NCBI RefSeq assembly: GCF_017565305.1 | Contig: NZ_JAGEKP010000021.1 | Location: forward strand, 1-47,660 | Direction: 5' to 3' | Source: Leifsonia sp. TF02-11 | GTDB lineage: Bacteria > Actinomycetota > Actinomycetes > Actinomycetales > Microbacteriaceae | DNA length: 47,660 nt | Shown here: positions 33,707 to 41,726 of the stretch, piece after piece | How positions within the stretch are numbered: the stretch's first letter is position 1 | Layout of the letters: each line of letters begins with the position of its first letter | Program-made: the position numbers and the translations under genes | The notes under the pieces: model-generated | Seen by the model: the letters and a program-made list of their open reading frames with translations, nothing else | Database searches by the model: none | What the model was told of the DNA's origin: nothing

Positions 33707-36472
33707 TTACTTCGTGGTCGTGCGCTTGGTGCGTCGAGTGACCGCGAAGAGGACGATCCCGGCAGCCAGGAGGATGCCGCCGAAGGCGCTGAGGATCCAT
33801 ACGGCTCCGGCTTCGTCTGAGCCGGTCTTGGCGAGCGCGGTGACGGTCGTAATTTCCCCGTCGGCACCGCACTTGCCCTGGTGGGTGATTTCCCCGCGAG
33901 CGTTCCGCACGATCTCCACCCAGAAGTAGGTGCCCGCGTCGGTGAACGTGTAGTCGTCGGAGGTGTACTCGCCGGTGGCAGGCAGCGGCTGAGGCTTGCC
34001 GACCTTGACTTCGTTCGCAGCCGCGCAAACCGGGGTGGAGCCCTGCTGCTTGTAGACGGCGAACTCGATGGTGGCGTCCTTCGGGATCACGCCCGTCACC
34101 ACCGCGGTGTCATGGCCCTTCTGGCCGATGCTGAGCAGCGGCGTGGCCTTGGTCACCACGTCGTCCTCCGCTACAACCGTCTTCTCCTTCTGGTCGCCGC
34201 ACTCCCCCGTGTTGATGACGGTGCCGTCACCCGCCCGGAACGTGGCCACCCAGTAGTAGACGCCGACCTTCTTGAAGATCACGTCGGCGGACGGGAACCG
34301 GCCCGCCTGATCGACGGGGACCGGCTTGTTGTAGAAGTACGCCGGGTCGCGCTCGATCGGCGCGTCGGGAGTCGGAGTCGGTGTTCCGGCAGCTGCAGCG
34401 TTGGGAGCAACGGGCTGGTCCGACTCAGGGACGTATCCGGTGTTGAACACCTCGTTGTCCGCCTCGCACACCGGCTGGTCGCCGAGGTCGTGCTGCAGGT
34501 AGGCGGCGAAGGTGACTGTGTTCGGGCAGCTCGTTGCACCGTCAGCGGGCTGGGTGGCGCCGCAGTAGGGTGCGGGGATCTGGCCGTCGACGATGGCGGT
34601 GTCGTTCGTCTCGTCGCCGAGCGCGACCGAGGCGATCGCCTCCGTGGACACCGTGGGCGGGGAGACCTTGGTGACCTCACCCTGAGTCGCCCATCCGTCG
34701 GTCCAGTCCGCGAAGTACCCGGCTCCAGGACCGTCCTGAATGATCGACCACACGTTGACCAGGTAGCCGGCGGCCGTCGGCGGAGCGGTGATCTCGTCGG
34801 AGCTGTAGTCACCGGGAGCGGTCACCGTGACGTCGGTCGTGTGAAACAGCTTCGCGTCGGCCGGGATGCTGTCACCAGGAGTAGGAGCGGTGTCGCCTTC
34901 CACCCAGTACGTCTTGTTCTGGAAGTGCGCAGGGATGGGTGCGCCGCCGATGGTCGGCCACGGTCCCTCGTCGAGCGAGACGGTCAGCGTGTCCGAGGCC
35001 TCGTGCCCGAACCCGACCTCGTCCGCCGATGCCTTCGAGACGCCGGAGAGCTTGGCGGCGACGACGTGCGCTTCCGCTTGCAGGCCGAACTGATCGGCCC
35101 AACGGTATCCGTCCGGCATGAACAGTTGCGCTCCGACTGAGGAGTCGGTTGCGTCGATGTCCCAGACCCACTGGTAGAAACCGGGTGCGTGGTTGGTGGC
35201 GAGCACTGAGGGTGCCGTGTACGCGCCCGGGCCGTTGAGGGTCACCGTGGCGGTACCGGCCACGGGTGCCCCGGCCGGGACGGTCGCGGACGGCGCGGGC
35301 TGGTCGGCGAACGGGCCGTAGAGTGTGCCCTTGGCGACGACGGGGATGTAGCGTCCCGACGTCGTCTGCCGCCAGGGCTGCGACCCGGCGGCGACGTCGG
35401 CCTGCAGCGTGTCGGTGAAGCTGCTGCCCTCGTCGACGAAGCGGCTCTGCACAGAGGTCGTGACCACGGGAGAGAACAGCGTCGAACGCTCGACCGGGTC
35501 GCTGGCGCTGATGGTGTAGTTGGCGTGCTGCGTGGTCGTCGTGCCGGCCTTGATGACGCGCTGCTGGCCACCGGTGTAGTAGATCGTGACGTTGCCGTCG
35601 TAGGTCCACCCGGCGGGGGCGTTGACGTTACCTGTGGCGCTGATCTTGTAGAACGGGGTGCCGTCGGCCGGGACGCCCTTCACGGGGTACGTGCCGTTGC
35701 CAACACCGTTCTTCGCGCTGCTCCCAGAATCAGTGAAGATGCCGTTGGTCAGCTGCAGGTTGACGGTGGCGCCGGCGGGCAGGTTCACCACGCGCAACGA
35801 ACCGGTGTAGTTGTTGTTGTCGACGCTGAAGCTCATCGAGCCGGTGAGGGCCGGAGCGTTCTGGGGCTGGTTGTACTGGGTCTCCGTCTGGTCCCAGATG
35901 TAGTTGAACGCGCCGAGCACCGTCTGGTTGCCGTCGATGTAGTGGACGCCGGTGTTGTAATCCTGGCCGTTGTAGTGGGCCCACGTAGAGGTGTACGCGT
36001 AGACGTAGGCGTTCACCGCGGCCGCCTGGGTGGCGTCCGCGGTCTGACCCCACCTGGAGAGCGCGTAGTTGAGCCGCTGCAGCACGGAGCTGTCGAGCGC
36101 GTCGCCCATCTCGGTAGTCAGCGCGCCCACGAGGGAAGCTCCCCCAGTCGCGCCGCTGGGCCAGTCAGCGGAGGAGTCCATGCAATAAGCGCGAGAGCCG
36201 TCAGGGACAACGTAGTTCCCCAGGTAGCCGCCCTCCGGTGTGATCCCGGCATAGCCGGCACCGGTGGACGCTGCTTCCGCAGGAGCGAGCGTTCCCATAC
36301 CAATGGCGCCGACGACGGCGAACGCGCCGACGCTAAGTGCGAACCGCTGCAGTCGCTTCATCATCGGCGACTTGCGGTGACGTCGACGGGGAAGCGGCGC
36401 GTGCTTACCTGCCGTGCGGGTCAGAGCGGCGCGGATCCCACGCCCCTTCGGATGATCGTTCGCGGATTGCAT
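33707..36472 (-). CDS. sortase-anchored thioester-domain adhesin
   Basis: 921 aa from the ATG at 36472 (AGGAGAGG upstream, at long spacing); an ATG at 36532 adds 20 residues but would sit on the predicted transcript start. A signal peptide lies at about residues 37-67. Next comes a TIE/TQXA-type thioester domain: AYCMDSSADWP with C97 and TADATQAAAVNAYVYAYTS with Q149, which in the family form an internal Cys-Gln thioester for covalent attachment. Several beta-sandwich modules follow, two clearly related (each with DTAxVxGxIP and GxYxWVxxxR). The end is LAKTG (880-884), a hydrophobic helix and an Arg/Lys tail, a class E-type sortase signal. It begins the pilus operon, so adhesion and pilus are probably co-expressed. 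Confidence 0.83.
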   Translation of the reverse strand: MQSANDHPKGRGIRAALTRTAGKHAPLPRRRHRKSPMMKRLQRFALSVGAFAVVGAIGMGTLAPAEAASTGAGYAGITPEGGYLGNYVVPDGSRAYCMDSSADWPSGATGGASLVGALTTEMGDALDSSVLQRLNYALSRWGQTADATQAAAVNAYVYAYTSTWAHYNGQDYNTGVHYIDGNQTVLGAFNYIWDQTETQYNQPQNAPALTGSMSFSVDNNNYTGSLRVVNLPAGATVNLQLTNGIFTDSGSSAKNGVGNGTYPVKGVPADGTPFYKISATGNVNAPAGWTYDGNVTIYYTGGQQRVIKAGTTTTQHANYTISASDPVERSTLFSPVVTTSVQSRFVDEGSSFTDTLQADVAAGSQPWRQTTSGRYIPVVAKGTLYGPFADQPAPSATVPAGAPVAGTATVTLNGPGAYTAPSVLATNHAPGFYQWVWDIDATDSSVGAQLFMPDGYRWADQFGLQAEAHVVAAKLSGVSKASADEVGFGHEASDTLTVSLDEGPWPTIGGAPIPAHFQNKTYWVEGDTAPTPGDSIPADAKLFHTTDVTVTAPGDYSSDEITAPPTAAGYLVNVWSIIQDGPGAGYFADWTDGWATQGEVTKVSPPTVSTEAIASVALGDETNDTAIVDGQIPAPYCGATQPADGATSCPNTVTFAAYLQHDLGDQPVCEADNEVFNTGYVPESDQPVAPNAAAAGTPTPTPDAPIERDPAYFYNKPVPVDQAGRFPSADVIFKKVGVYYWVATFRAGDGTVINTGECGDQKEKTVVAEDDVVTKATPLLSIGQKGHDTAVVTGVIPKDATIEFAVYKQQGSTPVCAAANEVKVGKPQPLPATGEYTSDDYTFTDAGTYFWVEIVRNARGEITHQGKCGADGEITTVTALAKTGSDEAGAVWILSAFGGILLAAGIVLFAVTRRTKRTTTK

Positions 36473-36540
36473 GCTGCGACTGGTCCTCTCCTGCCACGGA
36501 AATCCGCGGCGGTCAGGGCCGGAGCGGGTCATCCGGCCTT

Positions 36541-36566
36541 CACTACCTAGATGGGCCGAGCGCGCA
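36541..36566 (-). promoter_or_regulatory. shared promoter-like element, copy C (pilus operon)
   Basis: On the minus strand, identical over 26 bp to copy B (20052-20077), with core GGCCCATCTAGGTA. TAGGTA lies at 36547-36542, about 70 bases before the adhesin ATG at 36472, a leader length like that of copy A. Confidence 0.6.
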
Positions 36567-36583
36567 GTGAGCTTCGGTGAGCG

Positions 36584-37423
36584 TCAGAGAGCGAGGTCGG
36601 CAACGCCGGCCAGAACGGACTCTTGACGTACCCGACCCTGGAAGACGCGAAGGGCGCTGAGGTGGGTCTCGGATTTGCGTGGGTTGAAGTTCCGGTCCGT
36701 CAGGAACGCGTACAGCAAGGAGGTCTCCTGCGGGCGCGGACGCCCGCCCCAGCTGATGTTCGCCACGGCGCGGAGCTCTACGGTGCTGACCGGTGAGAAC
36801 AGCTCTGCCGCCTCTGCGATGCGCTCGCCCTCGTGGCCCTGTCGCGTCGACGGGTTGTCCGCCATCCAGCCCACGACGTCGGGCAAGTGCTTGGCCAGCT
36901 TGGCGGGAGTGCGCGGTTCGAGGGTCGCGACGGTCAGATCAATGGCTTCGTCGATGGTCGCGCCCACGCGTGTGCCGTATGAAGCCGGGTCCGGAAAGGT
37001 GGAGTGCGGGATGCGCAGCTCAGGGTTTTCCAGCCAGTCGAACTGGGCGCGGTGGAAGATCCGTCCTGTGGGGTGAATCTCGCGGTCGACCCCCGTGCGT
37101 TGACGGAATCGCGCCCGCCCGGTCTCGATGCCGATCCATTCGCTAACCAGCGTGGCGGCGTAAGCGAATGGGGATGCGGCGTTCTCGACGAGCGCCTGGC
37201 ATTGTTCGGGACTCGTCGCGAAGGAGACGAGGATCAGATTGACGAGATCGTCCTCGTCGCCAGCCTGGTAGGGATGGCCGAGCTTCTGGGCGACGTTGAT
37301 CGCGTTAGGGATCAGGTGTCGTCGGATGTGGTCGAGGAAGTCGCTCAGCTGGGCAGAGTTCAAGAACGCAGTCGGATTCTCCCCCAACGCGGCGACGGCC
37401 GCCCGGAAGGCCTCCGGCTTCAT
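36584..37423 (-). CDS. unknown protein, faintly sigma-factor-like
   Basis: 279 aa; the ATG at 37423 overlaps the stop of the preceding gene. Residues 30-105 (RRHLIPNAINVAQKLG, DEDDLVNLILVSF, SPFAYAATLVSEW, RARFRQR) have the helix spacing and DEDDLV signature of sigma-70 region 2. No region 4 helix-turn-helix is evident in the C-terminal half. If it is a sigma-like factor it is a candidate for recognising the shared promoter element lying just past its stop. The match is weak and made by eye only. Otherwise function unknown. Confidence 0.55.
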   Translation of the reverse strand: MKPEAFRAAVAALGENPTAFLNSAQLSDFLDHIRRHLIPNAINVAQKLGHPYQAGDEDDLVNLILVSFATSPEQCQALVENAASPFAYAATLVSEWIGIETGRARFRQRTGVDREIHPTGRIFHRAQFDWLENPELRIPHSTFPDPASYGTRVGATIDEAIDLTVATLEPRTPAKLAKHLPDVVGWMADNPSTRQGHEGERIAEAAELFSPVSTVELRAVANISWGGRPRPQETSLLYAFLTDRNFNPRKSETHLSALRVFQGRVRQESVLAGVADLAL

Positions 37424-37941
37424 GATGCCAACGCGGTGGGGCGACCACTGACAAGCTCGCTGATCATGTCGACCTTGGCCAGCACGTCGTAGGCCACGGC
37501 GACCGCGGCGCGGAAGTCTTCAACGCTCGTGGGATCGGCTTTGATCGCCGCCGCGACATCGTGAACGTCGACGCCTTTGTAGGTGCTTCCGCACTTGAGA
37601 ATCGGGTCGAGCACGCGATTGACCAAGAGCGTCGCGCGCCGGTCGAGCGCAGCGGGTTCGGGTACCACGGCCTTGGAGTAGACGTCGCGCGCGCGGCGCA
37701 TAGCACGCTCCCCGTTTAGGGGATCGTCAAGGTTCGGTAATTCCGACAGAATTTTCGTGCGCTCTGTCGCGCTAACACGGGGGTCATCAGCCCACGCGTG
37801 CACCTGTTGATGGCGAGGAGAAATCTCCTCAGGAGCGTCGATCTCACGAGGATCGGCGGCCAGGCTAAAGCCTTCAATGTCCGTAAATAGGTCCGGCTGA
37901 TGTCCCCTCACGGGGACGAAGATAGCAGGAACTAGGGACAT
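37420..37941 (-). CDS. hypothetical protein, first gene of a two-gene operon
   Basis: 173 aa. The ATG at 37941 lies only a few bases from the 16-bp operator repeat and lacks a clear ribosome site, so the start is uncertain; translation may be leaderless. It is mostly helical: a Pro/Asp-rich N-terminal 45 residues, then ERTKILSELPNLDD, RRARDVYSKAVVP and a C-terminal helical domain with VDVHDVAAAIKADPTSVEDFRAAVAVAYDVL (described in part). No catalytic or membrane feature. It is coupled to the faintly sigma-like gene. Confidence 0.58.
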   Translation of the reverse strand: MSLVPAIFVPVRGHQPDLFTDIEGFSLAADPREIDAPEEISPRHQQVHAWADDPRVSATERTKILSELPNLDDPLNGERAMRRARDVYSKAVVPEPAALDRRATLLVNRVLDPILKCGSTYKGVDVHDVAAAIKADPTSVEDFRAAVAVAYDVLAKVDMISELVSGRPTALAS

Positions 37942-37943
37942 TT

Positions 37944-37980
37944 GGACGCCAATAGGGACTTTCTGCCGGTGAGGCCCTAT
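37944..37980. promoter_or_regulatory. operator-like repeat, copy 1
   Basis: Contains GGACGCCAATAGGGAC (37944-37959), repeated exactly at 41293-41308. In both places ATAGGG is followed downstream by CCCTAT (here 37975-37980), making an inverted repeat. It lies between the divergent 173-aa gene and the XRE operon, so it is a likely binding site for the XRE protein. Confidence 0.55.
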
Positions 37981-37997
37981 TTCGGTACCCTCCAGGA

Positions 37998-38657
37998 ATG
38001 GGCAGAGGGAGCGCCGCGCCGTCGACAGAGTTCTCGATGCGCGTTGTCTCCAACATCGAGCACCGCCGCCAGGAAGTGGGCAAGACCCACCAGCAGTTGT
38101 TCACCGAGGCCGGCCTCAGCAAGAACTACTACTGGAAGCGGCTCAACCATGAGCTTCCTTTCAACACCAACGACATCGACGCCCTGGCGCGAGTGCTCGG
38201 CGTTGAGCCCGAGGACCTCACCTCGAAGCGGATGGTGGGCAACCGCGCCCTGCGTCTCGGCGGTCCGGAACTCGCCCGCCGCCTTCGTCTACTCGCTGGG
38301 GCACCAACCGCGCATGGTGACGAGTTCCGCATCTCCGATCTCGTGGACTTCCTGCGGTCGCAAGAGGTCGAATTCTCTCCCGAGCGTTGGGCCTCCCTGA
38401 TCGAAGAGACCGCCTCCGTGACGAGCCAAAGCGAGAAGCTGCTGGTCGAGATAGCGACGTTTTTCGACGTCGATAGGGTCTATCTCACCAACTTCGCCCA
38501 GGAAGACGTCACCGAGCACGTCGAGGCACAGCTCGTCCTCCGTACAACGCTGAAGCAGATCGGGGGCGCGACCGTCTCGGCGCGCGCGCTCGGCAATGTT
38601 CCCGCCAGCGCACTCCTCCAGATAGCGAAAGACATTTCAGCAACAGACCAGAAGTAG
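37998..38657 (+). CDS. XRE-family transcriptional regulator
   Basis: 219 aa from the ATG at 37998; an internal ATG at 38037 is an alternative. Residues 15-70 are a Cro/CI-type HTH: NIEHRRQEVGKTHQQLFTEAGLSKNYYWKRLNHELPFNTNDIDALARVLGV (in part), with a C-terminal helical domain of about 150 residues that may bind a ligand or dimerise. It is followed at once by an ImmA/IrrE peptidase gene, the classic pairing in which the peptidase cleaves the repressor to induce a mobile element. The exact operator repeats in its own promoter and at 41293 suggest autoregulation. Confidence 0.8.
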   Translation: MGRGSAAPSTEFSMRVVSNIEHRRQEVGKTHQQLFTEAGLSKNYYWKRLNHELPFNTNDIDALARVLGVEPEDLTSKRMVGNRALRLGGPELARRLRLLAGAPTAHGDEFRISDLVDFLRSQEVEFSPERWASLIEETASVTSQSEKLLVEIATFFDVDRVYLTNFAQEDVTEHVEAQLVLRTTLKQIGGATVSARALGNVPASALLQIAKDISATDQK

Positions 38658-38665
38658 AGCCATAA

Positions 38666-39190
38666 ATGAGCGTCAATTCGGGGACGCCCCATGGTCGAAC
38701 GCCTGCAGACATTGCAAAGAACGCGCAACGCAAGTTCGACAGCCTCCAACTCAACGACAACACCTCCACGACCCTCCTCGACATCGTCGGCCTCGTCGTC
38801 GACCGGCTAGGGAAGCCGATCGCGATCGAACCCATCGGGGACAAGAGCTGGGCAACAGTCACCGGTCTCTGGGTCGACACTGCCGACCGTCACCGCATCC
38901 TCATTCGCAAGACCGATACGCCGCTGTACCAGATGCACGTCGTCTTGCATGAGCTCGCGCACATCCTTTTCGAGCACCCTGGCTGCAAAACGGCGCGGGC
39001 CACTGCGCCAGGGGTGGCGATCGATGCCACCTCGGCCGAGGTCCGCGCCCGCAAGGTCATTGCCTCCAGCTCCAGCGCGAGTGTCGTCTCAGACGCCGTC
39101 CTCGAGGGGGAAGCCGAGCACCTGGCCTTCTTGCTGTCGCGGATCCTGCTGCGACCCAAGAACGACTCCGACGAGCGGATCTTCGGCTGA
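38666..39190 (+). CDS. ImmA/IrrE-family metallopeptidase
   Basis: 174 aa. The zinc motif HELAH (H95, E96, H99) in VVLHELAHILFEH is clear, within the usual small M78 fold. A downstream EGEAEHLAFLL segment supplies the third acidic ligand and matches the family's E.EA..FA pattern. ImmA of ICEBs1 cleaves the partner repressor ImmR. The same job on the XRE protein encoded just upstream is inferred from gene order. Its stop and the next ATG share a base (TGATG). The ribosome site is weak. Confidence 0.84.
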   Translation: MSVNSGTPHGRTPADIAKNAQRKFDSLQLNDNTSTTLLDIVGLVVDRLGKPIAIEPIGDKSWATVTGLWVDTADRHRILIRKTDTPLYQMHVVLHELAHILFEHPGCKTARATAPGVAIDATSAEVRARKVIASSSSASVVSDAVLEGEAEHLAFLLSRILLRPKNDSDERIFG

Positions 39191-40155
39191 TGCACGAACT
39201 GAAAACAGCCGCGACAATCATCCTCGCCCTCGTGTTCGTGCTGCGCACGCCCTCAGCGATTAGGGAGCCACGCAGCCGCCTGTCCTGGTTCGCCTCCGGC
39301 GTCGGAACACTCGCGCTTCTCACCCTCGGAACGGTCATCCCCCAGCCGGTCATTGACGGGTGGATTGGGGGCGAGAACTGGATCAACCTCGCTCAGAACC
39401 TTCTCTGCACCATCGCGTTCTGGCTGGTGACGCAGGCCGCCATCTCTCAAGACGGACAACGCCGGCGACTGCGCTGGTGGCCACTCGCGCTCGCCCTGAT
39501 CGCCTTCACCATCCCGTTCCTCTTCATCACCGACCGCGGCACGACGGACCACTACTTCATCCCCCACCGCACAGGCCAGACCGCGATGGGGCTCTACGCC
39601 TCGATCTACATGGCGACCATCGCCGCCATCTCGTTCGAACTACTCCGAGGAGTCAGGAACCGACAGGCTCGCTCATACTGGCTCTTCCGCATCGGCGCGG
39701 CGCTCGTCATCGTCGCCAGCCTCGACGAGATTGTCTTCCTGACGTTCGCGCGCTTCCAGATGGCTCCTCCCTTCATAATCGAACTGCTCAACATGGCGTT
39801 CGACCCGTTCTTCTACGTCGGCGTCATCCTGATCGTCGCCGGCATCGCCTCGTTCACAACCACCCGATCCGTACGCGAACTGCGCCTCCAGGCAAAGCTG
39901 TTCCTCCTGGGACGGGTGCTCGCCCGCCGCGGGCTCCCACGGCCGCAGTCTGTCCCGTCTACGGACACCATTGGCCGGGTCTACGACCACGTGATCACCA
40001 TCCGCGACCAAGAGACCATGGCCGAGATCACCCTCAGCCGCGGTGAGGTGATCCTCGTGTCCGGAGCCGAGCGCTTCGTCTCCCGCACACTGCCAAACGC
40101 GCCAAGTGAGCCGATGGTTCACTCGCTCACCATCACGAACGGAGCCTCAGCATGA
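39190..40155 (+). CDS. multi-pass membrane protein (MAB_1171c-like) of the XRE-ImmA operon
   Basis: 321 aa. About seven hydrophobic segments lie within residues 1-225, with short charged loops, followed by a roughly 95-residue cytoplasmic C-terminal region rich in Arg (VRELRLQAKLFLLGRVLARRG in part). The arrangement of XRE regulator, ImmA/IrrE peptidase and this kind of seven-helix protein is one I associate with MAB_1171c-like families in Actinobacteria, where the function is not established. A membrane sensor that controls the peptidase is a reasonable guess. Coupled to its neighbours on both sides. Confidence 0.6.
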   Translation: MHELKTAATIILALVFVLRTPSAIREPRSRLSWFASGVGTLALLTLGTVIPQPVIDGWIGGENWINLAQNLLCTIAFWLVTQAAISQDGQRRRLRWWPLALALIAFTIPFLFITDRGTTDHYFIPHRTGQTAMGLYASIYMATIAAISFELLRGVRNRQARSYWLFRIGAALVIVASLDEIVFLTFARFQMAPPFIIELLNMAFDPFFYVGVILIVAGIASFTTTRSVRELRLQAKLFLLGRVLARRGLPRPQSVPSTDTIGRVYDHVITIRDQETMAEITLSRGEVILVSGAERFVSRTLPNAPSEPMVHSLTITNGASA

Positions 40156-41288
40156 TCTGGGCAATCATCGTCGTCGCGGCGGTCGTCCTCATCGCGATCG
40201 CCATCGGCGCTCTGGCCGTCGTCCTCGCCCGACGTGTGGTGCTGCCGCGGCCGCCGAAACTCACGACGATCCGGGACATCGACCTCGCCTCGGAAACGAT
40301 CACTCTCGACGCGGACCGCAAGACGCGGCATCCCGGCACCTTCGGACTATGGACCAATGACGACGGTTACGCACTCGTGGGCGACATTGTTGGCCTCGAC
40401 GCATCAGGCGACTCCGTCACCCGCCAGCTGCTCGAAATCGACGGTACGGGGCTCTCAGAGGCCACCGAAGGGCGTTGGACCGGACACGTACTCCGCTCCC
40501 CTGCCGTCCTCCAGCGCAATGACCGCGAGATCCTGATCCCCGTCGACGGCGGAAGGGCACCGGCTTGGCTCATCGAGCCCAACGGAACCCCGTCCACCAC
40601 CTGGGCCATCCACATCCACGGCGTCCGCACGACCCGAATCACCGCGCTACGTACCGTGCCGGCCGCCGACCAACTCGGCATGACCTCGCTCGTCGTCTCC
40701 TTCCGCGGTGACACGGAGGGACCAGACGTGATGAACGGCGCCTCCGGCCTCGGCACCACCGAATGGCCCGACGTCGACGCGGCGATCGCATACGCGCTCG
40801 AGCACGGCGCCGAGCACGTCATCCTCTTCGCCTGGTCCATGGGGGCCAGCATCGCCTTGCTCCTGACCGAGCGCTCCCAGCACCGCGCGGCGATCGCCGG
40901 TCTCGTCCTGGTCGCGCCGTCGACGGACTGGCGGGCCGTCATCCGCCATGGCGCACACAAGGCCCACCTCCCCGCGTTCATGGCCTCAGCTGCAGCTGGA
41001 GCCCTCTCCGGACATCTCAGCAGCCGAATCGTCGGCCTCGCCTCGCCCATTGACCTTGATTCGCTCGACTGGACTCGTGGCCCGCGCTTGGGGACGCCGA
41101 CCCTGGTCGTCCACTCTGACGGCGACACCGAGATCCCGGTGAGTCTCAGCAGGAGGTTCGCGGCCGCCAATCCTCAGTACGTCACGCTTGTCGAAATCGA
41201 CGGCGCCGAGCACGCCTGGGAATACAACCTCGCCCCCGAGCGATTCAACGCGACCATCGTCGACTGGGTGCGGTCCACGACACGCTAA
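40152..41288 (+). CDS. alpha/beta-hydrolase with N-terminal membrane anchor
   Basis: 378 aa. One N-terminal membrane helix (residues 3-25), a mostly beta region to about 140, then an alpha/beta-hydrolase fold: WAIHIHGVR (oxyanion region), nucleophile elbow AWSMGAS with S229, acid in HSDGDTEIPV and base in IDGAEHAWEYN. The first glycine of the GxSxG motif is replaced by Ala. The substrate cannot be read; an ester or thioester of lipid or peptide nature is possible. It ends the XRE-ImmA operon and is coupled to the membrane protein gene by ATGA. Confidence 0.78.
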   Translation: MIWAIIVVAAVVLIAIAIGALAVVLARRVVLPRPPKLTTIRDIDLASETITLDADRKTRHPGTFGLWTNDDGYALVGDIVGLDASGDSVTRQLLEIDGTGLSEATEGRWTGHVLRSPAVLQRNDREILIPVDGGRAPAWLIEPNGTPSTTWAIHIHGVRTTRITALRTVPAADQLGMTSLVVSFRGDTEGPDVMNGASGLGTTEWPDVDAAIAYALEHGAEHVILFAWSMGASIALLLTERSQHRAAIAGLVLVAPSTDWRAVIRHGAHKAHLPAFMASAAAGALSGHLSSRIVGLASPIDLDSLDWTRGPRLGTPTLVVHSDGDTEIPVSLSRRFAAANPQYVTLVEIDGAEHAWEYNLAPERFNATIVDWVRSTTR

Positions 41289-41292
41289 CGGG

Positions 41293-41326
41293 GGACGCCA
41301 ATAGGGACAGACAATGCCCCTATACC
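41293..41326 (+). promoter_or_regulatory. operator-like repeat, copy 2, with promoter-like TATACC
   Basis: GGACGCCAATAGGGAC (41293-41308) is identical to the copy at 37944. CCCTAT overlaps TATACC (41321-41326), a plausible -10. It places the next gene under the same regulator as the XRE operon. Confidence 0.55.
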
Positions 41327-41408
41327 GGGTAGTCTGCTGCTCGTGCATAAATCCGGAGCTAGCGAGACGGCCGATTCGGCGGACTCTGCGAACACGCCCG
41401 CGAGCCTG

Positions 41409-41430
41409 CCGTTAATCCCGGGATTAACGG
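41409..41430. promoter_or_regulatory. perfect 22-bp palindrome
   Basis: Half-site CCGTTAATCCC followed by its exact complement, 14 bases upstream of the ATG at 41445. Probably the operator of the small DNA-binding-like protein that follows. Confidence 0.6.
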
Positions 41431-41444
41431 GACAAACTGAGCGC

Positions 41445-41699
41445 ATGGCAGGCCGAAACGCGGGCAAGAAGCGCAACTACTTCGTCCGAGGTAACAAGGA
41501 CGCATGGAGAGCGGACCTTCTGCTCTCGCCCTTCATCGAAGAAGCCATCGACAGTGCCGCCGCCGAGTCAGGGAACTTCTCGCCGGCGCTCTACCTCGAG
41601 CTGTTCATCCGCGAGTACGTCGCGGAGCACGGCCACTTGCCTGCCGTCCCGGTCGCACTGATGGAGTCATCGGAGGTGTCCTCGACGGCAGCAGCTTAA
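41445..41699 (+). CDS. small DNA-binding-like protein
   Basis: 84 aa from the ATG at 41445. A GTG at 41343 gives 118 aa, but the extra stretch has poor codon third-position GC and encodes low-complexity residues across a perfect palindrome, so I prefer the shorter form. The basic N-terminus (GRNAGKKRNYFVRG) and helices PFIEEAIDSAAAESGNFSPALYLELFIREYV (in part) resemble the C-terminal half of the ParB-like protein at 45070, which suggests a ribbon-helix-helix-type plasmid protein. It may regulate its own gene or replication. The ribosome site is weak. Confidence 0.58.
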   Translation: MAGRNAGKKRNYFVRGNKDAWRADLLLSPFIEEAIDSAAAESGNFSPALYLELFIREYVAEHGHLPAVPVALMESSEVSSTAAA

Positions 41700-41706
41700 C
41701 GAGAAA

Positions 41707-41726
41707 GGGCCGCCTTCCGGCGGCCC
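41707..41726 (+). terminator. stem-loop after the small DNA-binding-like gene
   Basis: GGGCCGCC, loop TTCC, GGCGGCCC, beginning 8 bases after the stop. A compact, strong hairpin without a long U-run. Confidence 0.65.

Noticed and set aside
19984-36566. The three 26-bp copies as recombination or attachment sites
   Set aside because: No integrase or resolvase gene is visible in the window, and every copy points into an operon at promoter distance. Promoter/operator use is the simpler reading, though recombination is not excluded.
40152-41288. Hydrolase as a gamma-butyrolactone-type signal enzyme
   Set aside because: The fold is clear, but nothing in the sequence indicates the substrate, so no signalling role is claimed.
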